Shown one piece after another: positions 17,584-25,636 of a stretch of DNA of 64,000 bases (the first letter of the stretch is position 1; every line of letters begins with the position of its first letter). Position numbers and translations under genes: made by a program. Source of the DNA: Ruania alkalisoli (GTDB taxonomy: Bacteria > Actinomycetota > Actinomycetes > Actinomycetales > Beutenbergiaceae); assembly GCF_014960965.1 (NCBI RefSeq), contig NZ_CP063169.1, forward strand, positions 2,637,581-2,701,580, written 5' to 3'. The notes beneath the pieces are model-generated. The model saw only the letters and a program-made list of their open reading frames with translations, was not told the DNA's origin and searched no databases.

Positions 17584-18246
17584 TCAGGCGGAACCATTCG
17601 TCCAGTTCGCTAAATCGTCGAGAATGCGACGCGCAATCGCTGGATAAACGTCGCCATTAGCCAACTCTGCGCGAAGTGCAGGGGGCGACTCCTCTACAAG
17701 CCCGGCAGCGGCACCCCCGGGATGACCAAGTGCATAAGTTGGCGCGCCATCTCGAATCTCACGGAAGAGCGCGTGCTCCTTGATAATACCGCCCATCCCT
17801 CCAACGAAGATGGCAGCCACAGGCTCTTCTTCCGTAAGCATCTGGCGCCTCATAAGATCAAGACTCTGGATCGCTTCCACCGGATCCGCTGACTCTCCAA
17901 AAGCCGCGGCAGTGCGCACGATCGACCCTACTCCCTCAGCTTCGAAACGAAGCGTCGATTCCGGAAGAACTGCGTCAAACACCGCCGATTGATAAACAAC
18001 AACCGTGGGATGAGAATTGAGGCGCTGCTCCGACGCCACGTAAAGAAGAAGGGGCGCAATCGTAGGGTGGGCTGCTGTCACCAAGCGACCACCTCGTTGT
18101 AACACCTCCCTGGCAATTGCAACGACCGCGTCAGTAATCTCTAGGACGTTGAAGGCACCATCCCAACGCGCAGTATCAGGTATACTAGCCGATAAGAACA
18201 CGGACGCCCCTCCGAGGCTCGTTGTAAGGCTGCTTAGCTTCACCAC
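17584..18246 (-). CDS. Stand-alone SLOG-domain protein (TIR-associated)
   Basis: A 220-residue protein that looks like a SLOG (SMF/DprA-LOG) Rossmann fold, a superfamily that binds nucleotides and NAD-derived signals. Visible features are the first loop VFLSASIP (residues 16-23), the helix ITDAVVAIAREVLQ, the strand-loop GGRLVTAAHPTIAPLLLYVA, and a late AIFVGGMGGI. SLOG domains form the signal-binding half of Thoeris ThsA; here the domain is a separate gene. GTG at 18246 or 18243 starts it, overlapping the TIR stop. It is third in the TIR/TIR/SLOG set. Its role as sensor is inference. Confidence 0.65.
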   Translation of the reverse strand: MVKLSSLTTSLGGASVFLSASIPDTARWDGAFNVLEITDAVVAIAREVLQRGGRLVTAAHPTIAPLLLYVASEQRLNSHPTVVVYQSAVFDAVLPESTLRFEAEGVGSIVRTAAAFGESADPVEAIQSLDLMRRQMLTEEEPVAAIFVGGMGGIIKEHALFREIRDGAPTYALGHPGGAAAGLVEESPPALRAELANGDVYPAIARRILDDLANWTNGSA

Positions 18247-19388
18247 AATCCTCCGACGGCGTTCTCCGAAATCATCCTCAAGTTACGATCGCCCTTTGCC
18301 CAGTCCAGGTGTCGCTTCCGACTTGCCTCCAGTTGCCTCGCGGCATGAATCAACAATGCATCGGCCGTCTCTTGAATGGAATTCCGCATCTCGTCAAGTC
18401 GATGCAGATCCTCCGACTCCGGCAAACGTGGCGCAACAGCAACTATCGAGCGCCCGCTTGGACCAGACACGTCCATACTCCAGTCCTTGAGGGCAGTACA
18501 TGTAGCACCTCCAGCCTCGGCCGAAGACTGGACACTGGAGAGCAACATCTTGCGGCGTCTAACCAATCCCAAGGCGTGTGCAGATTCAACCTCTCGGAGC
18601 ACTCGGTCAACTGCCTCGGACGAGAGAGCGTCGAACCCGTGACCTTTTTGGACCAAATCAGCAGACTGCAAGTGTACCCGTGGTAGTCGATCGCTGCCCG
18701 GTATGGGGGGCGGCTCGTCGGGCCATGTTACAATAAGCACTCCCATAGAGTGCGCAAGGGCGTACTCCAATTCATCGAAAACCCAATCGGACGCATGCGC
18801 GTCCGGAGTCTCCAGCAGTAGTACGAAAGCGAAGCTCTCAAGTGCATCGGCGATTCTGAGCTGAACATTGTCGCCGGCCGGTATCGCGAAACGATCAATG
18901 AACGGGCTGAAAGACACATGTGATAAGGCGTCATAGAGTTGTTCTGCGGCGGCGAGGCCATCGCTCCGTCTGTGACTGATGAATACCTTTCTATCACGCT
19001 CCTCAATGCCCAGTTGCTTCAGAACGATACGGGCAAGCCTCCGTTCCGGATCGCCACCCGACCACTCGAATCCGTTGAACGCGGATACCAGGTCAGGCAC
19101 CTGCGCAGCAAAGGCCGCAAGACTATCTACGACCGGGATAACTACAAGACCCGAGTCTCTGGCAGCGATGATCCGGCGGTCAAGGCTGGAAGCATTCTTG
19201 GTTGCAGGGCCAACCAATAACACCGCCACAGCCGGAGCTTCGCTGTCGAGCAACTCCTCGGTCACATTGACATTCAAAGACTTGTGCACACCCAACGCCA
19301 TCAACTCCGATGCGACCGACTGTCGGAGCTTAGCCAACCAGCCTGGGCGATCAACATGGAGCGCGAGAACCTGATAGGAGACCGTCAT
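18240..19388 (-). CDS. TIR-domain protein with second N-terminal Rossmann-like domain
   Basis: A 382-residue protein. Residues 133-225 are a classical TIR domain: KVFISHRRSDG opens it, and SDWVFDELEYAL carries Glu206, the expected NADase residue. Residues 1-125 look like a second, degenerate TIR-like Rossmann unit (VAVLLVGPATKNASSLDRRI, then VVIPVVDSL). The C-terminal 150 residues are helical and unrecognised. It lies between a DUF1863 TIR gene (37-base gap) and a SLOG gene (overlap). The likely role is NAD-cleaving effector or signal producer of an anti-phage system. Confidence 0.78.
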   Translation of the reverse strand: MTVSYQVLALHVDRPGWLAKLRQSVASELMALGVHKSLNVNVTEELLDSEAPAVAVLLVGPATKNASSLDRRIIAARDSGLVVIPVVDSLAAFAAQVPDLVSAFNGFEWSGGDPERRLARIVLKQLGIEERDRKVFISHRRSDGLAAAEQLYDALSHVSFSPFIDRFAIPAGDNVQLRIADALESFAFVLLLETPDAHASDWVFDELEYALAHSMGVLIVTWPDEPPPIPGSDRLPRVHLQSADLVQKGHGFDALSSEAVDRVLREVESAHALGLVRRRKMLLSSVQSSAEAGGATCTALKDWSMDVSGPSGRSIVAVAPRLPESEDLHRLDEMRNSIQETADALLIHAARQLEASRKRHLDWAKGDRNLRMISENAVGGLW

Positions 19389-19425
19389 AAAAACTCCTGA
19401 AGAACCGCCACAAACGTTGACGACG

Positions 19426-20022
19426 TTATGTGCATGCTGAATTTGATTTCTTGAGTTCGCGAGAATTGTCGACCAAGTCCGACTTGTCTAGTCTGTCGTT
19501 GAAAGCTGCCTCGATGTTCGATCGCACAACGGAGCTCGACGTCGGGTAGCTTAGATAGCGCACGTACGAAGCGTCCGTGTCGCCTTCGCGCCAATTGTCC
19601 CTGACTCGACCGGGGAGCCGAGCCTTGTTGTTCATCGAAGGCAATGGGTATACGAGAAGACCGTTGCGCTTATTGCTTGTATCGTTCCGGAGCGACGATG
19701 AGATCTCCCAATCGACAAACTTGCGCGCCCACGTACACTGGCCTAGAAGCAAGATTGTGACTGTCGAATCTGTTAGATACTCTTCGCGAATGCGACGCTT
19801 AATGTACTCGTCGCTATCGCTATCAATGAAGTCATCTTCGATTGTCACACCGACGGATCGAGCAAGGAACTCTGATCCGAAGGTCTCGATGAAGTCTTCG
19901 ACCGCAGCCATGTCGTCGGCGTGGTAGGAGACGAAACACTTGTGCCTGGTCGAGTCGACCTTCCTTGCTGCGGCGGCCTCTGCCACACGCTGCAGCCGAA
20001 CCATTGCGTCTCTGGTCGCCAT
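19426..20022 (-). CDS. DUF1863 (ThsB-like) TIR protein
   Basis: A 198-residue protein with a TIR-like fold of the MTH538/DUF1863 branch. KCFVSYHADDMAAVEDFIETF (28-48) begins the domain; YIKRRIREEYLTDSTVTILL (73-92) and CTWARKFVDWEISSSL (96-111) are hallmark blocks, with Glu106 in the WE position used for catalysis in ThsB proteins. ThsB enzymes make a cyclic ADP-ribose isomer after phage infection. The C-terminal tail is basic and low-complexity. It is first gene of the trio, preceded by a 220-base gap, and likely starts its own transcript. Confidence 0.8.
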   Translation of the reverse strand: MATRDAMVRLQRVAEAAAARKVDSTRHKCFVSYHADDMAAVEDFIETFGSEFLARSVGVTIEDDFIDSDSDEYIKRRIREEYLTDSTVTILLLGQCTWARKFVDWEISSSLRNDTSNKRNGLLVYPLPSMNNKARLPGRVRDNWREGDTDASYVRYLSYPTSSSVVRSNIEAAFNDRLDKSDLVDNSRELKKSNSACT

Positions 20023-20197
20023 CGTTGCCCCTCTCTCGCCCGCAGGAGACGGGTGAACCCGCGGCGCTGATGCCAGCCTATCGTTGACGAGCCGCCCCGT
20101 GGTGGACCATCCGATGGCACCATCGCGACCCGGATCCCGCTTTGGCGATAGCTGCGTCGAGGAGCCCTCATCTCTAACCTGAGTTTGGCTGTTGCGC

Positions 20198-20235
20198 CCC
20201 TGGGTTCAGTGGAGTGGAGCCTTCTCTGAACCCGG
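20198..20235 (-). terminator. Candidate stem-loop terminator after the PLD-like gene
   Basis: CCTGGGTTCAG (20198-20208) pairs with CTGAACCCGGG (20225-20235), about ten pairs plus one wobble, loop 16 bases. On the minus strand it begins eight bases after the stop of the upstream gene. There is no T-run, so it could also be a processing or stabilising hairpin. It separates the restriction/ATPase genes from the TIR genes. Confidence 0.45.
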
Positions 20236-20242
20236 GAGCGCG

Positions 20243-21316
20243 TCAGTTGGAATCCGCTCGGCTGAGGGCGAGGGCTAGCGGATGCCGTGCGAGCGAAGTG
20301 GCTGTTTGCTCATCTGATCGGAGCGCATCCAGTGCGCGGCTGCGCCATAGGTAGGTCCACCACATCCCACTGGTGTCCCAGATGCGCCTGTCGCGGAGGC
20401 GGTCGAACCCGGCCGGAATCTTGACGGCACTTCCGGTGCTGAACCGGATGTGGCGGTCGTGGGGGAAGCGCTGCCTGCCGTTGGAGGGGTCTCCTAGGTG
20501 CACCTCAACTCGGGCGAGCCTTCCTTCATTAGCCGGGGACCACCGGTGGTGGATGATTTGCGCAAGGGCACAGGCGTCGTCGCGGCTGTTGAGTTTGGAG
20601 GCGTTCCCAACGAGCCTGACGGTGGACCCTCCAGCCATGACGCTGTCCAGGTGTTCGAGGAGCCAACATATGTGCTCCGGCACATCAGATGCCGAACCTC
20701 GACCGTATGCGCTTCCAGTGATGCGGTTGAAGAGGTAGCCGTCGAGTATCACGACTTCGCGGGCACCTGTTGCGATGGGCCTCAGGACGTTGAACCAGAA
20801 ATCTTCGCGTGCGGTGCCGTGCGCGGCGAAGGGGCTCCGCTCCTGTTCCACGATTCGAGCAAGCGCAGGCGCAGTGGGGGCGGTGACTGCGACAGCCACG
20901 TCTGGCTTAAGTCCCGGCGCGCTCAGGATTCCGGTGTCCCCTGGAACGCCGAGAGTAACAGAAAGAGTTTGAGAAACGACCGCCACGTCAGCCTGGCCGC
21001 CCCACCCAGCTCTGAGACGGTCTATTCCGTCAACGGTGGCGAGTGTGTCGCGGCTGGGAGGATCAGCAACGACCACTCGGTGGGATTTCCTCAGGTGGAC
21101 AAGCATGGCCTCCCATCGCGCGCGTGCACCGGGAGGCATCCCGGCTATGCCTCTGACGGCGCGAACGAATTCCCTGGCTTCGTCGTCGCTTACGAACACG
21201 AGACGTCCATGGGCGAGCAGGGTCTCGACTAGGGACTCGTGAAGGGCGTTTGCCGCCAACGGCTGGATACTGCCGAGATCTAGGGCGTTGGGGGCCAAGG
21301 CAACTCGGGCGTACAT
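20243..21316 (-). CDS. Unrecognised protein, possible PLD-like (MIT C-terminal-like) effector
   Basis: A 357-residue protein with no clear match I can name. The N-terminal 165 residues are mixed alpha/beta. The C-terminal half has a strand VVILDGYLF (188-196), an alternating helix/strand order, and HDRHIRFSTG then AGFDRL (286-306), a layout I associate with phospholipase-D-like domains such as the MITD1 C-terminal domain. Only one such HxR motif is seen, so nuclease activity is a guess. The ATG overlaps the stop of the ATPase fusion by one base (TGATG), a strong sign that the two proteins work together. Confidence 0.5.
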   Translation of the reverse strand: MYARVALAPNALDLGSIQPLAANALHESLVETLLAHGRLVFVSDDEAREFVRAVRGIAGMPPGARARWEAMLVHLRKSHRVVVADPPSRDTLATVDGIDRLRAGWGGQADVAVVSQTLSVTLGVPGDTGILSAPGLKPDVAVAVTAPTAPALARIVEQERSPFAAHGTAREDFWFNVLRPIATGAREVVILDGYLFNRITGSAYGRGSASDVPEHICWLLEHLDSVMAGGSTVRLVGNASKLNSRDDACALAQIIHHRWSPANEGRLARVEVHLGDPSNGRQRFPHDRHIRFSTGSAVKIPAGFDRLRDRRIWDTSGMWWTYLWRSRALDALRSDEQTATSLARHPLALALSRADSN

Positions 21317-24120
21317 CAGAACGCGCCGAAGAGTTCGTCGAGGCGTTCGTCGAAGAAGCCGTGGGGCCATTCGTCTAAGAACTCGCCCTGCTCATCGAGG
21401 CGGAGTGGTTTAATCGTGGTGTCCCCTTCGGGACTTTGGTCCACGTAAACGACGGATACGCTGCTGGGGTCGAGGCTTCCTTCTCTGATGCGTCGTTGCA
21501 CCCGAAGGATGAGGTGCTCACTATGCGTCTCGACAATAAGTTGGTTGCCCTGGCGGCCCTGTCGTGTGGTGTCAATCAATAGGTCGGCGAGCCGTGCTTG
21601 GAGACGTGGATGTAGGTGGGTTTCGGGCTGTTCAATCACGACTATGCTATTCCGGCGGGATAAGAGCTCCACGACGATGGGAAGTACCTGGCTAATGCCG
21701 AACCCGACATCGGCAGGGGTGACGTTGACGTCGCTTCGACTGTCGGTCAGGGAGACGGCCACGAGGTCCCCGACGAGATGGGCGGCATTGCCCGCGTTCA
21801 CCGGGATCACGTCAAGAGAATAGGGCACCTCGAGGCGCTTGAGCCACTCGTTGACTTGCGTGACGACGGTGGCGTGGTCGAACAGGTAGATGGCAACGTC
21901 TCGGCCGTCACCGGTCGCAGAGGAGGCGTCAGCGCGGTCGTAGACGCGTTGGGGAACAGATCGTAGCGGGCCGAGCCATACGACGTTTTCGAGGAGCTGG
22001 GTCACTTCGGCTGCAACTCCCCCGGCGAGTTTGGTCGTCCTGTTGAGATAGGAGTCGACGATTCCTTGCTCACGTCTATCACCACCGGAACGCCGGGGGC
22101 TAAGGAGCACGTCGTTAGTAGGCATGATGCCGTTGGCGCGAACATGGATGGTGTCCACGCCATTGCGTTCGAGGGCACGCAGTGCGCGCCTCGCGTTCTG
22201 CTCCCGCCCCTTGAGCCGTCGAGCTTGCTCGACCTCGTCACCGTCCTGGTGGTGGCGGGCGTCGAATGGGTACAGGAGCGTGCCGCTGGCGACTCCCCTA
22301 AAAACCTCGTAGAGGTCCCCACGGTTGAGCGTAAAGGCGCTCGCGCCAGGGTCCCTGCCGAAGACGAGCCCATAATCCCCGAACCGGATGGTTGTCTCGG
22401 TTACCGCACCCTGACCGGACGCATTACTTTCGAACGTCCAGCCCACGTGCCGCGCAAGCGTGGGGTCGGGTGTCCCCTCTGCGCGGATCCACGCCGGGAG
22501 CGTGCCGTATGTGAGTGTCATCTTCACCGGCTCATCGGCGTGCCGGTGAACGAGGCCTCGGAAGCCACCCACGTTCAGTAGGGGGCCTTGGGTGACGAGA
22601 GCGTCGGATCCTAGGGACTGCTTCAGGAGCAGGAGCGACTGGACCAGCGTGGACTTCCCTGCCGAGTTCGCGCCGTACACCAGGGTGAGCGGCGCCAAAG
22701 GCATCTGCTTCGGGGCCCCGAAGGCTTTGAAGTTGCTGAGCTCGACCCGGGTGAGGAGTCTGCGGTCAGGTGCTGGGTGTGTGACTTGCTCGCCCGGGGG
22801 TTCATCCAAGTAGAGGGCGGGGTCCAGCCCACGGTCGAGATCGAGTTCGTGAGAATCGACGGTGCGCGCCACGTGCACGGGAGCCGTGATGGTGCCGGTG
22901 TCGCGAGAGCCCGCGACGATATCGACAAGGGCGGCGATAGCGCCGGGGCCGATATGGACCTGGCCCTTGTCGGCGGTTTCCACCAAGGTCTGCGCATCGA
23001 TTAGGGCGACCGACTCACACCGACGGGCCGTGCGCGCGCGAAGGAGCCACAGCACGGTGGAAATGCCGGTGTGGCGGAAGACCCCTGGTGGCAGCGAGAT
23101 GATTGCCTCGACCGCACCGCTTTGGAGGAGGTACTCGTGGTACGCGCGGTAGCGGGGCATGAGACTACTTCGCGAGAGGACGAGTGCTGCACGTCCGTTG
23201 GCCCGTAGGGCGTCGAGCGCAAGCAGCAGCCATGGCATGTCACCCTGGGGTGCGGCTGACTTTCCCGATAGCATTCCGCGCGCGAGACGACGAATGGTAT
23301 GTCGCTGCCGGTCGGTGAATGTCAGGTTCCACGGAGGCTGAGCGAGCACGACGTCAACATCGCCGGTCTGGGGCTCGTCAAAGGCGTCAGCGCACCGCGG
23401 GCCGAACCAGTCGGCAGTATCGACGCCGTGAATCTTGAGGCGCATGGAAGCGCGACGGGCAACCCGCTGGTTGATGTCGAAGCCGGATACGCTCACTTCC
23501 GGTTGGGCGCGGGCAGCGGCTAGCAATCCGGTTCCGTTTCCGCAAACTGGGTCGAGGACGTAGTCGCCAGGGCGCACTGTCAGCGTTGCCATCAGGTCTG
23601 CGACAGCGACGGGCGTTTCGGACTCTCCCGCCTGCTTCCCCAGCCGCGAGAGGTAGCCGAGCGACTCGTCGAACGTATCGGCGATCTGCTCATGCTGCTC
23701 TGCGACGGTCGCCGTCCATGGGATCGACCTGTCGATGAGATGCAGGATCGTGCGCAGGGTCCCCGGGTAGGCTTCCGCGTCGTCGAGCCGAGCCTCATCT
23801 GTCTGTTCTCGGGAAATGTCGAACCGAATGAAGCATTGGACCAGCCTTTCATCAGTGGCGGCTGCGCGGAGTTCCCGCCAACCCTCCACGTCGTCGTTGT
23901 GCGTCGTGACCCAACGTACGAACAGGGCGTGCAGCACAAGATCGACGCCGCGCTCGACGCCCAGACCGCGAGTGGCATCAAGTAGCTCCCAACTGAGGCG
24001 TTTGCCGTGGCTACTCACAATGCTCCACACTCGCGCACCAGACGGCTCGCGAACACCGAGCGACGCTCGCTCGCGCAAAGGCCGGTACACCGCATCAGGC
24101 ATCCGGCAGTGGCCCACCAT
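21316..24120 (-). CDS. Fusion of HsdM-like N6-adenine methylase domain and DUF3696-type AAA ATPase
   Basis: A protein of about 934 residues. Residues 1-160 are helical; 170-360 form a type I/II N6-adenine methylase fold with SAM motif DPVCGNG (190-196) and motif IV QPPW (261-264), where active enzymes have N, D or S before PP. Residues 455-934 form an ABC/SMC-like ATPase: Walker A GANSAGKST (483-491), a coiled middle, Walker B IEQPETHLHP (about 829-838), the ETHSEH switch, and a C-terminal DUF3696-like end (WPHGFFDERLDELF). The start is uncertain: ATG 24120 is used; 24102 or 24192 are possible. Downstream of hsdM, coupled to the next gene. Confidence 0.78.
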   Translation of the reverse strand: MVGHCRMPDAVYRPLRERASLGVREPSGARVWSIVSSHGKRLSWELLDATRGLGVERGVDLVLHALFVRWVTTHNDDVEGWRELRAAATDERLVQCFIRFDISREQTDEARLDDAEAYPGTLRTILHLIDRSIPWTATVAEQHEQIADTFDESLGYLSRLGKQAGESETPVAVADLMATLTVRPGDYVLDPVCGNGTGLLAAARAQPEVSVSGFDINQRVARRASMRLKIHGVDTADWFGPRCADAFDEPQTGDVDVVLAQPPWNLTFTDRQRHTIRRLARGMLSGKSAAPQGDMPWLLLALDALRANGRAALVLSRSSLMPRYRAYHEYLLQSGAVEAIISLPPGVFRHTGISTVLWLLRARTARRCESVALIDAQTLVETADKGQVHIGPGAIAALVDIVAGSRDTGTITAPVHVARTVDSHELDLDRGLDPALYLDEPPGEQVTHPAPDRRLLTRVELSNFKAFGAPKQMPLAPLTLVYGANSAGKSTLVQSLLLLKQSLGSDALVTQGPLLNVGGFRGLVHRHADEPVKMTLTYGTLPAWIRAEGTPDPTLARHVGWTFESNASGQGAVTETTIRFGDYGLVFGRDPGASAFTLNRGDLYEVFRGVASGTLLYPFDARHHQDGDEVEQARRLKGREQNARRALRALERNGVDTIHVRANGIMPTNDVLLSPRRSGGDRREQGIVDSYLNRTTKLAGGVAAEVTQLLENVVWLGPLRSVPQRVYDRADASSATGDGRDVAIYLFDHATVVTQVNEWLKRLEVPYSLDVIPVNAGNAAHLVGDLVAVSLTDSRSDVNVTPADVGFGISQVLPIVVELLSRRNSIVVIEQPETHLHPRLQARLADLLIDTTRQGRQGNQLIVETHSEHLILRVQRRIREGSLDPSSVSVVYVDQSPEGDTTIKPLRLDEQGEFLDEWPHGFFDERLDELFGAF

Positions 24121-24148
24121 GACCCGTTCATATTCGTCTCGACCATCG

Positions 24149-25636
24149 TCAGACCGCCCTGTCAGGGTCCGGCCGCTCAAGGGCCGCGGCAACGGCGGCG
24201 AATTGCTCGAGCGCCGCGGTCAGGTCCTCGACGATCTCGCGGGCGACGATCTCGGGCGCAGGAAGGTTGTCGAAGTCTTCGAGGGACTCGTCGCGCAGCC
24301 ACCTGATGTCGAGGTTGACCTTGTCACGGGCCAGTAGTTCGTCGTAGGCAAACGCCTTGAAGCGCTCAGACTCGACGCGCTCGTCGTGCGCCTTGCCAGA
24401 GCCGTATGACTCGACGAAGTCGTCCAAGTGCTTACGAGTCAATGGGTTCTGTTTCAGCGTGAAGTGCTGGTTTGTGCGTAGATCGTACACCCACAACTTC
24501 GACGTCCATGGCGTCTCGGACGCCGGCCGCTTGTCAAAAAACAGCACGTTCGCCTTGACGCCCTGGGCGTAGAAGAGCCCGGTCGGCAGGCGCAACAGCG
24601 TGTGCAGGTCGAAATCATTCAGTAGGCGGCGGCGCAACGTCTCGCCTGCGCCACCCTCAAACAGCACATTGTCCGGCATGACGACGGCGGCACGGCCGTT
24701 GATCTCCAGGATGGTCATGATGTGCTGCAGGAAGTTGAGTTGCTTATTTGACGTTGTCACGACGAAATCCTGCCGCTCCACGGCCCTGTCGTCTGTGGCC
24801 TCTCGACCGTCAGCACCGACCATCGTGAGCGACGATTTAGTACCGAATGGCGGGTTCGCCAGCACCACCGACCAGCGGCGGCCAGGGTCTGCGGCCAGGG
24901 AGTCCCTGACGTCGATCAGCGACTCACCGTTTGCTTCACCGATGCCATGTAGCAGGAGGTTCATTGCCGCGAGGCGTGCAGTCCCGTCGACGAGCTCTGT
25001 GCCGTGCGCGAAGCCATTGCGCAGGTGCTCACGCTCTGGCGGGGTCATCGACTCAGCCCCGCGAGACGCGTACTCATGAGCACCGAGGAGGAAACCGCCG
25101 GTCCCGCATGCCGGGTCAACGACCGAGTCAGCGACGCTCGGTTGGACGCATTCGACAATGGCAGCGATCACGGAACGTGGCGTGAAGTACTGGCCCGCGC
25201 CCGACCCCTTGTCCGAGGCGCCCTTGGCCAGCAGCGACTCGTAGGCGTCACCGTTGACGTCCGTTCCAGCGGACGACCACTGCTCCTTGTCGATGAGGTC
25301 GTGGATGAGTCGCTTGAGCTTCGCCGGGTCTTGGACCCGGTTCTGCGCCTTGCGAAAGATCGTTCCCAACGTGCCCGGCTGCCGGCCCAAGCCCTGAAGG
25401 GTCAGGGTGTACTCGGTCTCCAGCGCGGCACCCTCGGCATCCAACAGGCGCTGCCAGGAGTACGCCTCGGGCACGATCTGCTCGGGGTTAAGCTTTCGCG
25501 TCGCGCGCTCGTGTGCCATTTTCAGGAAGAGCAAGTACGTCAACTGCTCAGTATACTCGATGACTCCAATGCCATCGTCGCGCAGGACGTGCGCGTAGGA
25601 CCAGATCTTGTCGACCAGGCGACGAGCGTCAGACAC
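24149..25636 (-). CDS. hsdM: Type I restriction-modification methyltransferase subunit
   Basis: A 495-residue HsdM. It has the N-terminal helical domain (ARRLVDKIWSYAHVLRDDGI), the GQYFTPRSVI entry motif, SAM-binding DPACGTGGFLL and the catalytic NPPF. All key residues are intact, unlike the fusion protein downstream. It starts at GTG 25636, overlapping hsdS by eight bases. It forms the M2S1 methylase with HsdS and the full nuclease with HsdR, methylating adenine in host DNA. Confidence 0.95.
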   Translation of the reverse strand: MSDARRLVDKIWSYAHVLRDDGIGVIEYTEQLTYLLFLKMAHERATRKLNPEQIVPEAYSWQRLLDAEGAALETEYTLTLQGLGRQPGTLGTIFRKAQNRVQDPAKLKRLIHDLIDKEQWSSAGTDVNGDAYESLLAKGASDKGSGAGQYFTPRSVIAAIVECVQPSVADSVVDPACGTGGFLLGAHEYASRGAESMTPPEREHLRNGFAHGTELVDGTARLAAMNLLLHGIGEANGESLIDVRDSLAADPGRRWSVVLANPPFGTKSSLTMVGADGREATDDRAVERQDFVVTTSNKQLNFLQHIMTILEINGRAAVVMPDNVLFEGGAGETLRRRLLNDFDLHTLLRLPTGLFYAQGVKANVLFFDKRPASETPWTSKLWVYDLRTNQHFTLKQNPLTRKHLDDFVESYGSGKAHDERVESERFKAFAYDELLARDKVNLDIRWLRDESLEDFDNLPAPEIVAREIVEDLTAALEQFAAVAAALERPDPDRAV

